Of a DNA stretch of 64,000 bases, positions 17,765 through 26,231 are shown piece after piece. Position 1 is the first letter of the stretch, and every line of letters starts with the position of its first letter. This stretch comes from G965216255 sp965216255 (GTDB lineage Bacteria; Bacteroidota; Rhodothermia; Rhodothermales; Bin80), in assembly GCA_965216255.1 (NCBI GenBank), contig OZ244148.1, positions 1,984,001-2,048,000 on the forward strand, in the 5' to 3' direction. Made by a program: the position numbers and the translations under genes. Below the pieces are notes generated by a model, which saw only the letters and a list, made by a program, of their open reading frames with translations, did no database searches and was not told the DNA's origin.

Positions 17765-18781
17765 ATGATCGACCTTCGAAGTGACACGGTCACGCAGCCG
17801 TGTCCGGCCATGCGGCGGGCCATGTACGAGGCCGAGGTGGGTGATGACGTCTTCGGCGAAGACCCGACCGTTAACCGGTTGCAGGAAACGATTGCGGACC
17901 TGCTCGGCAAGGACGCTGCCCTTTTCGTGCCTTCCGGAACGATGGGCAACCAGCTCGGTGTAGGTGTGCAGACGCGGCCGGGCGACGAAGTCATTGTGGA
18001 GCGCACCTGCCACATCTTCAACTACGAGTCCGGAGCTGCGGGTGCGATCTCAGGCGTCGTGCTGCACCTGCTGGATGGAGACCGCGGCGTGCTTGACGCA
18101 GAACAGGTACGCGGCGCCCTGCGCGCAGGAGATTACTGGGAGTCGCCCTCGCGGCTGCTTTGCCTCGAAAACACGCTCAACAGGGCCGGTGGACGGGTAT
18201 ACCCCATGGACCGGCTACAAGAGTTGACGCGCCTCGCACGTGCAAGCGGCCTCTCCCTGCACCTCGACGGCGCCCGCCTCTGGAATGCATCGGCTGCAAG
18301 CGGAATCGCGGAGCGGGACTACGCCGCTCTGTTTGATACCGTGACGGTGTGCCTCTCCAAGGGATTGGGGGCACCGGTAGGTTCCGTATTTTGCGGTACA
18401 AAGGACCTCGTGCAGGCAGCGCATCGCATGCGCAAGCTGCTTGGCGCCGGCATGCGCCAGGTGGGCATCCTTGCGGCAGCCGGCCTTTATGCGCTGGCTC
18501 ACAACCGGAAGGATCTTGCAGAAGACCATGCCAAGGCGCGCCGCCTGGCGCACGGCCTGGCTAACCTGGATGCGCTTTCCGTCGAAGCGCCCGAGACCAA
18601 CATCGTGCTAATTCACCTGGCGCGGGGTAACGTCCAGGCGGCACTGGAAGCGCTCCGGCGGGAAGGGGTGGCCATGGCACCGTTCGGGCCGGCAACCATA
18701 CGGGCCACCACACACCGCGACGTATCGATGCAGGGAATCGACAATGCGCTCGCCTTGATGCACCGCATTTTCGGGCGCTAG
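17765..18781 (+). CDS. ltaE: Low-specificity L-threonine aldolase
   Basis: This PLP enzyme splits L-threonine or allo-threonine to glycine and acetaldehyde. The 338-residue protein begins IDLRSDTVTQPCPAMRRAM. It shows EVGDDVFGEDPTVNRLQ, LHLDGARLWNASAASG (Asp binding PLP), and the PLP-lysine motif VTVCLSKGLGAPVGSVFCG. Length and motifs fit the family. Its stop (TAG) shares three bases with the stop of the convergent FAH-family gene in the palindrome CTAG. Confidence 0.93.
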   Translation: MIDLRSDTVTQPCPAMRRAMYEAEVGDDVFGEDPTVNRLQETIADLLGKDAALFVPSGTMGNQLGVGVQTRPGDEVIVERTCHIFNYESGAAGAISGVVLHLLDGDRGVLDAEQVRGALRAGDYWESPSRLLCLENTLNRAGGRVYPMDRLQELTRLARASGLSLHLDGARLWNASAASGIAERDYAALFDTVTVCLSKGLGAPVGSVFCGTKDLVQAAHRMRKLLGAGMRQVGILAAAGLYALAHNRKDLAEDHAKARRLAHGLANLDALSVEAPETNIVLIHLARGNVQAALEALRREGVAMAPFGPATIRATTHRDVSMQGIDNALALMHRIFGR

Positions 18782-19434
18782 CGACGAACCCTAACCTGTA
18801 GCGGAGGAAGGCCGGTGCAGGTAGCCTCCAGTATGTCGCCCTCGCATACGGGACCGACGCCGGATGGCGTGCCGGTATAGAGCAGATCTCCCGGCTCTAG
18901 CGTAAAAATGGCGGAGCAGTACGCGATAAGCGTGGCTACCGAAAATATCATTGCCGCCGTGCTGCCACGCTGCCGCTGCATGCCGTTGACCTCGAGCCGC
19001 AGCTCTAGATCCTGTACATCGGCAATGGCCTCGGCCGGGACCAGCGGCCCAAGCGGCGCAAACGTGTCAAAGCCCTTGGCTACGGACCAGGGGTGGCCCT
19101 TCTTCTTGGCGGCCTCCTGCACGTCACGCGCCGTCATGTCCAGTCCCACGCCGAAAGCCGCCACGCACGCAAGCGCCTCCGATTCAGAAATGCGGCTGCC
19201 ACCACGGCCAATGACGGCCACCAGTTCCACTTCATGGTGCACCTCCTGGGACATTGTCGGAAGTATAATCTCGTTTCCGTGCCGAACGAGGGCAGTGGCG
19301 GGCTTCAGAAATACTACGGGCCTCTCGGGCACGGGGCTATTCATTTCAGCGGCGTGCGCGGCGTAGTTGCGCCCTATGCACACCAGTTTGCCGACACGGA
19401 GCTTCGCGCCTGATCCCGGAATAGCAAGGTCCAT
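18778..19434 (-). CDS. Fumarylacetoacetate hydrolase family protein
   Basis: FAH-fold enzymes are metal-dependent hydrolases, isomerases or decarboxylases of 2-oxo acids; this one probably acts on an acylpyruvate-like substrate. The 218-residue protein shows KLVCIGRNYAAHAAEM, PVVFLKPATALV and HHEVELVAVIGRGG with the metal-binding Glu residues. It also has KGFDTFAPLGPLVP and GDLLYTGTPSGVGPV. The size is that of single-domain members such as acylpyruvases, so it is not a tyrosine-pathway fumarylacetoacetase. It converges on ltaE with a 4-bp overlap. Confidence 0.9.
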   Translation of the reverse strand: MDLAIPGSGAKLRVGKLVCIGRNYAAHAAEMNSPVPERPVVFLKPATALVRHGNEIILPTMSQEVHHEVELVAVIGRGGSRISESEALACVAAFGVGLDMTARDVQEAAKKKGHPWSVAKGFDTFAPLGPLVPAEAIADVQDLELRLEVNGMQRQRGSTAAMIFSVATLIAYCSAIFTLEPGDLLYTGTPSGVGPVCEGDILEATCTGLPPLQVRVRR

Positions 19435-19481
19435 TTATTCGAAGGCTCTTAACGCGGGACATGGGATCAAGCCGGCCGCAT

Positions 19482-19504
19482 GAGGGTAATAAGATGCTAC
19501 CCTC
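19482..19504 (+). promoter_or_regulatory. Hairpin in the rplU leader
   Basis: GAGGGTA and TACCCTC form a 7-bp perfect stem with a 9-nt loop, about 50 bp before the rplU start and after the divergent FAH gene. It may be part of the ribosomal-protein leader RNA or a regulator site; a function is inference only. I could not identify a convincing Bacteroidota-type promoter in this gap. Confidence 0.3.
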
Positions 19505-19555
19505 CTAACACTCTCGCTCCGGTACGAACCCGGTGCCCAAAGAAGAGCACGCAGG

Positions 19556-19885
19556 ATGTACGCTATCGTCGAAATCAAGGGAAAGCAGTTCAGGCTGCGC
19601 GAGCAAGATACGCTCTACGTTCCATTTTTTTCGGACCGGTCCGTAGACGACATGGTCGAGCTGGGAAACGTCCTGTTGCTTTCGAACGACGAGACTACCC
19701 GCGTCGGACGCCCCTTCGTGGAAGAGGCCGTAGTCGAGGCCACGGTCCTGGGCCACGTTAAGGCGGACAAAATCATTGTTTTCAAGAAAAAGCGCCGCAA
19801 ACGCTACAGAGTCAAGCGGGGCCACCGCCAGTTGTACACGCACTTGCGGGTGGACGCATTACGTTTTCCCCAAGAGCAGGAATAA
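19556..19885 (+). CDS. rplU: 50S ribosomal protein L21
   Basis: L21 is a large-subunit protein binding 23S rRNA. The 109-residue protein begins MYAIVEIKGKQFRLREQDTLYV. Its conserved C-terminal part reads KIIVFKKKRRKRYRVKRGHRQLYTHLRV. Some acidic residues follow at the end. It is followed 24 bp later by rpmA, the near-universal partner. The AGCACGCAGG stretch just upstream contains an AGG ribosome-binding site. Confidence 0.97.
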   Translation: MYAIVEIKGKQFRLREQDTLYVPFFSDRSVDDMVELGNVLLLSNDETTRVGRPFVEEAVVEATVLGHVKADKIIVFKKKRRKRYRVKRGHRQLYTHLRVDALRFPQEQE

Positions 19886-19909
19886 TCATCCGAACACTAC
19901 ACGACTGTT

Positions 19910-20164
19910 ATGGCGCACAAGAAAGGTCTAGGCTCCACCAAGAACGGGCGCGATTCCAATCCCAAGATGCTGGGCGTGAAGCTCTTCAGCGGCCAATCGG
20001 TCCCGGCAGGTGGCATTATCGTGCGGCAGCGCGGAACCCGATTCCATCCCGGTGAAAATGTGGGGCGTGGCGGCGATGATACGCTCTTCGCCAAGACACC
20101 CGGCAAGGTCCGGTTCAGCGTCACGCGTGGCAATCGCAAGTTCGCCCACGTCGATCCGGCATAG
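19910..20164 (+). CDS. rpmA: 50S ribosomal protein L27
   Basis: L27 reaches the peptidyl-transferase centre with its N-terminus. The 84-residue protein starts MAHKKGLGSTKNGRDSNPKMLG. It contains GGIIVRQRGTRFHPGENVGRGGDDTLFA and ends GNRKFAHVDP, all family-typical. It begins directly with AHKKG and has no cleavable N-terminal extension of the Firmicutes kind. It is cotranscribed with rplU. Confidence 0.97.
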   Translation: MAHKKGLGSTKNGRDSNPKMLGVKLFSGQSVPAGGIIVRQRGTRFHPGENVGRGGDDTLFAKTPGKVRFSVTRGNRKFAHVDPA

Positions 20165-20202
20165 TCGGCGGATGATACCGGGCCAAACGTAATGGTGGCC
20201 TT

Positions 20203-22290
20203 ATGGGCACGATGAACAAAATGCGGGAAAACACGGGCATAATCCTGTGGATTCTCGTGATTTCATTCGGAGGCCTGTGGGTTCTGCAGGACTCCGGCGT
20301 ATTCGACACTATCGGCGCCAACCCCTTGGGCGAGCTCGCGATTGTAAACGGTGATCCGGTAACGCTGGGAGAATACAATCGCCAGCTTGAAGCCCTGCTG
20401 GAGCAGATCCGACAGGCAACCGGCGAGACCATACCACCGCAGCAACTGGAGCAACAGCGCGAACGCGCCTATAACATGCTCGTCAACAACAAGCTGCTCC
20501 AGCAAGAAATGGATCGGCTTGGCGTAACGGTCAGTGACGCCGAAATCCGAGAACTCATCCGCGGCGAAAACCCGCATGAAATCATACGCGCCAACTTTTC
20601 GAATCCCCAAGGCGAGCTGGACCGGGTGCTACTGCAGAATTTTATCGATAACCCGGAGCAAGCCGCGACCTGGCTTCAGATCGAGGAATACATCCGACTC
20701 GAGCGCAGAAGCCAGAAGTTTGACAATCTGATCACTTCTACAGCACGCATCTCCGAAAGCGATATTGAAGACGCATATAACAAGGAAGCCCTTGAGGCCG
20801 ATGCCGAGTTCTTCTTCCTGCGATACGCAGCAGTCCCGGATGATTCGGTAACGATCACGGACCGGGATCTGGAACGCAACTACGAGGACAACAAGGAAGA
20901 ATATCGGCGCGAGCGTCGATACTCCATTGACCTGGCCTCGATTCCAAAGGAGCCCGCCCGCGACGACACGCTCGCCTATCTGCGCGACGCCGAGATGATT
21001 CTCCCCGACTTCGCCGAAGCCGAAGACGACTCGGCGTACCTGGCGCAGAACGGGTCCGACGAACAGTATTCAGCCGCCTTCCTGGGCGCCAGCGACATGG
21101 CGCCGGAAATTGCCGAACTCCTCTTCGAGAGCCCTCAGCCCATCGAGCCCGGCCTCATGGTCGAACCCACCGTAGTCGGAGAGGCCGTGCATCTGGTCAA
21201 GGTGGTTGCCACACGGCCGGCACAAGAGATTCACGTAAGGGCCCGCCACATTCTCACGGAAGGCTCAGACAGTGATGCCCGGGCAGCAAGCCTGGAGCTA
21301 CTGGGCCGAATCCGGGCGGGAGAGGAATTTGCCGTAGTGGCTCGAGAGGCCTCGGATGATCCAGGCAGTGGCGCAAGGGGCGGCGACCTGGGATGGTTTG
21401 GAGAAGGCCGCATGGTGCCTGCTTTCCAGGACGCTGCCTTTGGAGCAGCTGTTGGACGCATTGTGGGCCCCGTCGAATCCGAATTTGGTTTCCACCTGAT
21501 AGAAGTAACCCACCGCGGGGACGTGGAGGTACAGATCGCCGAGTTCGTAATGGCGCTGGAGCCTTCAGTCGGAACGCTGAGTGCGATCCAGGAGCAGTTG
21601 GAAGATCTGCAATTCTATGCGGAAGAATCGGGCGACTTTGCCGGTGAGACGGCGCGCCGCGGCACTTCCCTGCAGACGATGGATATGGAGAAAGGGCAGG
21701 TTTCCATTCCCGGATTCGGGCCTAGTCGCTCCCTCGCCCAGTTCCTGGATTCTTCATCGCCCGGCGATATCAGTCCCGTGATCGAACTGGATGAAGCCGT
21801 CATCCTTGTGCATGTGGTTGCCATTGAGGAGGAAGGATACCGTCCACTTGAAGAAGTGGAGCCCATGGTGCGCGCCCGCGTGCTGCTGGAGGGCAAGAAA
21901 GAATTCCAGGCCCAGCGTCTTGGCAGAGGCTACGCGAAGGCAGGCTTCGATGGTCTGGCGGAGGACCTGGGCTTCTCCGCGGAGGTTGCCGAGGGGATTA
22001 GCTTCCGCAACCAGATGGTGCCAGGCCTGGGCCGTGATCCGGTCTTTGCCGGGACAGTGCTCGCTCTTTCCGAAGGCGAAGATTCGGGCGTAGTGGAAGG
22101 CAGAAACGCGGCCTTCGTTGCGCGTGTTGGACGTCGCTCGGAGCCCGCATCCATCACCGACGCCGACCGCGCCCGGCTGCGTAGTCAGCTCGTGCGGGAA
22201 TTGGAGGGCCGCTTGCGAACCGATTGGATCACCGCCCTGCGCGACCGGGCAGATATCCAGGACCTGCGCAGCGCCGTGCTGCTGCAGTAA
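20203..22290 (+). CDS. PpiD/SurA-like membrane-anchored peptidyl-prolyl isomerase
   Basis: The 695-residue protein has one N-terminal membrane anchor (about residues 12-30, GIILWILVISFGGLWVLQDSG). A SurA_N-like chaperone region follows (about 45-200, VNGDPVTLGEYNRQLEALLEQ). A parvulin PpiC domain lies at about 345-435 (RARHILTEGSDSDARAASLELLGRI, GARGGDLGWFGEGRMV, VESEFGFHLIEV). A long C-terminal chaperone-like region completes it. This is the layout of PpiD-type folding factors facing the periplasm. It stands 38 bp after rpmA, in the same direction, but is probably a separate function. Confidence 0.9.
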   Translation: MGTMNKMRENTGIILWILVISFGGLWVLQDSGVFDTIGANPLGELAIVNGDPVTLGEYNRQLEALLEQIRQATGETIPPQQLEQQRERAYNMLVNNKLLQQEMDRLGVTVSDAEIRELIRGENPHEIIRANFSNPQGELDRVLLQNFIDNPEQAATWLQIEEYIRLERRSQKFDNLITSTARISESDIEDAYNKEALEADAEFFFLRYAAVPDDSVTITDRDLERNYEDNKEEYRRERRYSIDLASIPKEPARDDTLAYLRDAEMILPDFAEAEDDSAYLAQNGSDEQYSAAFLGASDMAPEIAELLFESPQPIEPGLMVEPTVVGEAVHLVKVVATRPAQEIHVRARHILTEGSDSDARAASLELLGRIRAGEEFAVVAREASDDPGSGARGGDLGWFGEGRMVPAFQDAAFGAAVGRIVGPVESEFGFHLIEVTHRGDVEVQIAEFVMALEPSVGTLSAIQEQLEDLQFYAEESGDFAGETARRGTSLQTMDMEKGQVSIPGFGPSRSLAQFLDSSSPGDISPVIELDEAVILVHVVAIEEEGYRPLEEVEPMVRARVLLEGKKEFQAQRLGRGYAKAGFDGLAEDLGFSAEVAEGISFRNQMVPGLGRDPVFAGTVLALSEGEDSGVVEGRNAAFVARVGRRSEPASITDADRARLRSQLVRELEGRLRTDWITALRDRADIQDLRSAVLLQ

Positions 22291-22402
22291 CCTGCCGGGA
22301 GGACTTCTGAAGCCGGACTCACCTGCAAGAGGATCCGGCGGACTCTTCCTCAAGCGGGGAGTGGCTCGCGGGACGGATCTTGCTGTTTGGAGGCCTGTGC
22401 TC

Positions 22403-23239
22403 TTACGACTCCAGTTCGAACGTGCCGCGGAAGACGGTCGTTGCGGGTCCGTCCAGTGCAATACGCTCCGCTGTGGGACCCACATGCAGGATACCGCCTG
22501 GCATGTCTATCCGCGTGGCCGTATCGGGCCGTATGCGCGCGAGGCGCCGCGCCGCAACAGCAGAGGCCACAGCCCCCGTGCCGCACGCCAGCGTCTCGTC
22601 TTCCACTCCTTTTTCGTAGGTTCGCACGCGCAGGGCCACCTCGGACACTACCTCCACAAAGTTTACGTTCGCTCCCTCGGGTGCGAGCGCCCCGTCATAC
22701 CGGATTACCGGCCCCCACCGCGTTACGGGAGCAGACTGAACGCTTTCCACAAAGCAAACCACGTGCTCCGTACCGGTCCAGACATAGTGGATATCGGCCA
22801 GTGGCGCGGGCGCCTTTCCAGCCAGCGCCAGGTACGGCTTCCATGTACCCGGCGGCCGCATGAAGAGCCGCACGTCCGCGCCCGCTTCCGCCGGCACCAG
22901 GGCTTCATAGCAACCAGAGTCTGTCTCGAAAGCAAGCCTGGGGCCCACCAAGCCTGACCGCTTTGCATAACGTGCCAGGCACCGCGCGCCGTTGGCGCAC
23001 ATGGTGCCTAGGGAGCCGTCGGCGTTGATATACCGCATTCGAAAATCGAAGCCTTCCGCCTCTGCTTCTGCGAACGCCAGTACCCCGTCCGCGCCTACAC
23101 CGTGCCGGCGCCGGCACAAGCGCAGGGCTATGGCACTCAATTCCTGGTCCGAAAAACGATAGAACCGGTTATCGATGACCATAAAGTCATTGCCGGCCCC
23201 GGTCATTTTCGTAAACTCCACGATAAGGGGTGAGCTCAT
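22403..23239 (-). CDS. dapF: Diaminopimelate epimerase
   Basis: DapF converts LL- to meso-diaminopimelate for lysine and peptidoglycan synthesis. The protein has 278 residues from the ATG at 23239 and starts VEFTKMTGAGNDFMVIDNR after a short lead. The two catalytic cysteines sit in MCANGARCLARYA and LACGTGAVASAVAARR. DGVLAF and the YEKGVEDET region fit too. An upstream ATG at 23305 would add 22 residues not seen in the family and would reach nearly to the divergent phoH start. Its 3' end faces the PpiD-like gene across about 110 bp. Confidence 0.95.
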   Translation of the reverse strand: MSSPLIVEFTKMTGAGNDFMVIDNRFYRFSDQELSAIALRLCRRRHGVGADGVLAFAEAEAEGFDFRMRYINADGSLGTMCANGARCLARYAKRSGLVGPRLAFETDSGCYEALVPAEAGADVRLFMRPPGTWKPYLALAGKAPAPLADIHYVWTGTEHVVCFVESVQSAPVTRWGPVIRYDGALAPEGANVNFVEVVSEVALRVRTYEKGVEDETLACGTGAVASAVAARRLARIRPDTATRIDMPGGILHVGPTAERIALDGPATTVFRGTFELES

Positions 23240-23323
23240 CTCGGCACCATTCCGTGACAATCCAAGTACAACGTCGGCCAGCTCGCCCCGTTCAATGCGT
23301 ACCACCAGGCCCCTGTAATAATC

Positions 23324-24283
23324 TTGGCAGAGAAAATCCTTACGATTGACCAGGCCGATCCCCTTCTTCTATTTGGCTCCAACGACAGGCATCTGCGTCG
23401 CATGGAGGCCGCCTTTCCCAACACCTACTTCCTTGCGCGCGGCAACCAGATAAAGCTCCGCGGCCGCAAGCGCGCCCTGGAAGACATTGAACGAGCCCTG
23501 GAGGAACTCACCACCATTGCCAGCCGAAATGGCAACCTTACGTCCAGCGACGTGGAAACCGTCCTGGCCCTGGTAACCTCAGAGCCCGCCACGCAGCGCT
23601 CCGACATCGGCGAAGTGGTGGCGTATACCCCTTCCGGGGGGATGGTACGGACGAAGACCCCCGGCCAAGCCCGGCTACTGGAGGCCGCGCGGCGCAGTGA
23701 CATCGTTTTTGCCATTGGACCGGCTGGCACCGGAAAGACATTCATGGCGGTAGCCATTGCTGTTGCGGCACTAAAGGCCCGGCAAGTAAAGCGTATCGTG
23801 CTTTGCCGACCCGCAGTAGAGGCCGGCGAAAGGCTGGGTTTCCTGCCCGGCGATTTTCGCGATAAGATAGACCCTTACCTGCGCCCGCTCTATGACGCGC
23901 TGGATGAGCTCCTGCCAACGGAGAAGCTGGGAGCGCACATGGAGCACCACGTGATAGAAATCGTGCCCCTGGCCTTCATGCGCGGCCGAACACTAAACTC
24001 GGCCTTTGTCATCCTGGACGAAGCACAGAACGCGACCGCGACGCAGATGAAGATGTTCCTGACGCGTCTGGGTATCAACAGCTGCGCCATAGTTACGGGT
24101 GATGTCACGCAGATCGACCTGGCCAGTCGCTCGCAGAGCGGTCTGGTCGAGGCACGCGGCATCCTCGAAGGCATTGACGGTATCGAATTCATCGATTTCG
24201 ACCGGCGCGATGTCGTGCGGCACCGGCTCGTGAAGGCCATCATCGACGCCTATGAGCGCCACGACGCTACCGGCTCCAGGTGA
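23324..24283 (+). CDS. phoH: PhoH family ATPase
   Basis: PhoH/YbeZ proteins are ATPases linked to RNA metabolism and ribosome maturation. The 319-residue protein has an N-terminal KH-like region (about 35-70, LARGNQIKLRGRKRALEDIERAL). The ATPase core shows Walker A IGPAGTGKTFMAVAIA (near residue 130), LCRPAVEAGERLGFLPGD, PLAFMRGRTLNSAFVILDEAQNAT (Walker B) and SCAIVTGDVTQIDL. The start is a TTG, 84 bp from the divergent dapF start. Its 3' end overlaps the convergent WG-repeat gene by 17 bp. YbeY, a common neighbour, is not here. Confidence 0.93.
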   Translation: MAEKILTIDQADPLLLFGSNDRHLRRMEAAFPNTYFLARGNQIKLRGRKRALEDIERALEELTTIASRNGNLTSSDVETVLALVTSEPATQRSDIGEVVAYTPSGGMVRTKTPGQARLLEAARRSDIVFAIGPAGTGKTFMAVAIAVAALKARQVKRIVLCRPAVEAGERLGFLPGDFRDKIDPYLRPLYDALDELLPTEKLGAHMEHHVIEIVPLAFMRGRTLNSAFVILDEAQNATATQMKMFLTRLGINSCAIVTGDVTQIDLASRSQSGLVEARGILEGIDGIEFIDFDRRDVVRHRLVKAIIDAYERHDATGSR

Positions 24284-25280
24284 ATGCACCGCTCTTGTCT
24301 ATGTAGCCCGTGCGATCGTCCAGGGTTACGTAGGCTAGGCCTCCGTGAAACGGCCGCGCCCGCGTAAACCGCAAGGGAATCGCGGGCGCGCCGTCCAGGT
24401 CGATATAGCCCCACAGTCCACCGCTTTGGACCAAGGCAAGTCCCTCGGAAAAGTCCTCTGCATTCTCGTACGTGGGCCCAATGAGCATGCCGCCACCACG
24501 GTCGATGTAGCCCCATAGGCCGTCGGACTGCACGCGCGCGCGGCCATAGGAAAATGGAAACACTCTCTCGTAATTCACGTCGATCACAATTGCTCCTGCC
24601 CGGTCAATGAATCCCCACTGGGGCCCCTTCTTGACGAGCGCGAGCCCTTCCGAGAAACTTCGCACCAAGGAATACTGCGGCTCGATTATCCACTCCCCTT
24701 CCTGATCGATATAGCCCCACGGGGCTCCTATGCGGACAATAAGGACCTTGCGAACCACCTGCACGGCAGCAAGGCCTTCGGAAATCGGAAGCGCTCGCAT
24801 GAAACGGTCCTCGATCGCAAGCTGCCCCTCGGCATTGATATACCCCCAGTTTGGCTCAAGTCCAACTACGGTGCCTGCTCGCATCCTCACTGGCGCAAGC
24901 CCGCCGGCAAAGTCAAGCGCGCCCGTGAACGGTACGTCGCTTATGGTCTGGCCGGTCTGATCGATGAAGCCCCAGCTTCTGCCCTGCTGCACACGGGCGC
25001 GGCCCTCCATGAATGGAAAAACGCTCGTGAACCGGGTACCAATGACCAAGGAATCCGCCAGATCGACAAACGCCCACAAACTACCGATTCGCACCACCGC
25101 CAGACCTTCAGAAGACCGCTGTGCGCCGTCATAGTGCGGTTCCACCACCATACGTCCCATGGCGTCGATGAAGCCGAAGCGGCTGCGCTCGACAACCGGA
25201 AAAGCTTGCGGTCTGGGCCCCGGCCGGGACCATAAGGACCAGCAGGAGCCCATTCCGTCGCCATCGGGCCACGCGATCAA
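24267..25280 (-). CDS. WG-repeat protein, signal peptide apparently out of frame
   Basis: The protein is a string of roughly seven WG beta-repeats, each with the pattern GFID..G...I.P.Y..a..FsEGLA.V..g..WG. Examples are SRFGFIDAMGRMVVEPHYDGAQRSS, PWGYIDQEGEWIIEPQYS and LWGYIDRGGGMLIGP. Such repeats form secreted or surface beta-propeller-like scaffolds. In the open frame the first 25 residues (MIAWPDGDGMGSCW) are not a signal peptide. One frame over, a GTG at 25272, just after the panC stop, opens a good one (ARWRRNGLLLVLMVPAGAQ). A single-base shift near 25215 would join them. Either the gene is disrupted there or the assembly has an indel. Confidence 0.75.
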   Translation of the reverse strand: MIAWPDGDGMGSCWSLWSRPGPRPQAFPVVERSRFGFIDAMGRMVVEPHYDGAQRSSEGLAVVRIGSLWAFVDLADSLVIGTRFTSVFPFMEGRARVQQGRSWGFIDQTGQTISDVPFTGALDFAGGLAPVRMRAGTVVGLEPNWGYINAEGQLAIEDRFMRALPISEGLAAVQVVRKVLIVRIGAPWGYIDQEGEWIIEPQYSLVRSFSEGLALVKKGPQWGFIDRAGAIVIDVNYERVFPFSYGRARVQSDGLWGYIDRGGGMLIGPTYENAEDFSEGLALVQSGGLWGYIDLDGAPAIPLRFTRARPFHGGLAYVTLDDRTGYIDKSGAFTWSR

Positions 25281-26152
25281 TGGCGTACTGGACTGGTAGC
25301 AAGGACATTGTCAATGAGACGTGCGGCCCCGAACCACGCGGCCACGGCAGCCAATACCTGCTGGCCCGGCATGATGCGCGGGATGGGCGCCAGCGAGTGC
25401 GTGTCCACTACTTCGGCATATTCGACGCGCGCAAGCGTAGCGCGGCGGAGGGTGTCAAGCATGGCTGCGACCACAATTTCCGGGTGCTGATCCCCGGACT
25501 CGATGAGTGCACTAGCGGCCGCCACGGCGCGATAGAGTACCGGCGCCTGTGCCCGTTCCTCCGCGCCAAGGTAGACGTTCCGCGAGGACAGCGCCAGCCC
25601 ATCGGCTGCACGCACCGTTTCAGTGCCTACCATACGTATGCCAAACCCAAGATCACGCACCATTCGGCGCAGGATGAAAAACTGCTGCGCGTCCTTGAGC
25701 CCGAAAATCGCCGCGTGAGGCTTGCAGCAGAGGAACAGCTTGGCTACCACCGTCATCACGCCCTCAAAATGCCCAGGTCTATGGGGTCCGCACAGGTGCC
25801 GTCGCAGCGAGGGTGCATCCACCCAAGCCATCTGCTTCCGCTGCCCATCCGGATACAGCTCCGCCGTGGTCGGGGCAAAAACGGCATCCACACCACCGAA
25901 CGACTGCAGCCGCGCGACATCCCCGCTCAAGTCCCGTGGATAGGCGCCGAAATCGTCCCCAGGGCCAAACTGCGCCGGATTGACAAAGATGGACACGGTA
26001 ACATGATTGCCTTCTCGCAGCGCCGTGCGGACCAGTGCGGCATGCCCCTCATGCAGACCACCCATGGTAGGCACGAGAACAAGCTGTCTGCCTGCGCTGC
26101 GCAACGCCTCTGCCCGCGCCCGCATGCCCAGAGCAGTCTCAATGAATTCCAC
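25277..26152 (-). CDS. panC: Pantoate--beta-alanine ligase
   Basis: PanC joins pantoate and beta-alanine in pantothenate synthesis. Motifs are LVPTMGGLHEGHAALVR (HIGH-type nucleotide motif), VSIFVNPAQFGPGDDFGAYPRDL, GHFEGVMTVVAKLF, AIFGLKDAQQFFILRRMVRDL and GLALSSRNVYL (KMSKS-equivalent). The GTG at 26152 gives the expected N-terminus VEFIETALGMRARAEALR. It has a strong ribosome-binding site, AGAGGGGGACC. The in-frame ATG at 26206 is only 26 bp from the divergent fumC start. The stop overlaps the WG-repeat frame. Confidence 0.94.
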   Translation of the reverse strand: MEFIETALGMRARAEALRSAGRQLVLVPTMGGLHEGHAALVRTALREGNHVTVSIFVNPAQFGPGDDFGAYPRDLSGDVARLQSFGGVDAVFAPTTAELYPDGQRKQMAWVDAPSLRRHLCGPHRPGHFEGVMTVVAKLFLCCKPHAAIFGLKDAQQFFILRRMVRDLGFGIRMVGTETVRAADGLALSSRNVYLGAEERAQAPVLYRAVAAASALIESGDQHPEIVVAAMLDTLRRATLARVEYAEVVDTHSLAPIPRIMPGQQVLAAVAAWFGAARLIDNVLATSPVRH

Positions 26153-26231
26153 GTGGGTCCCCCTCTGTCCAACAAACGGCACGGAAGAACGTATTATACG
26201 CGACACGCTTCACACTTATTGCGACCTTAAG

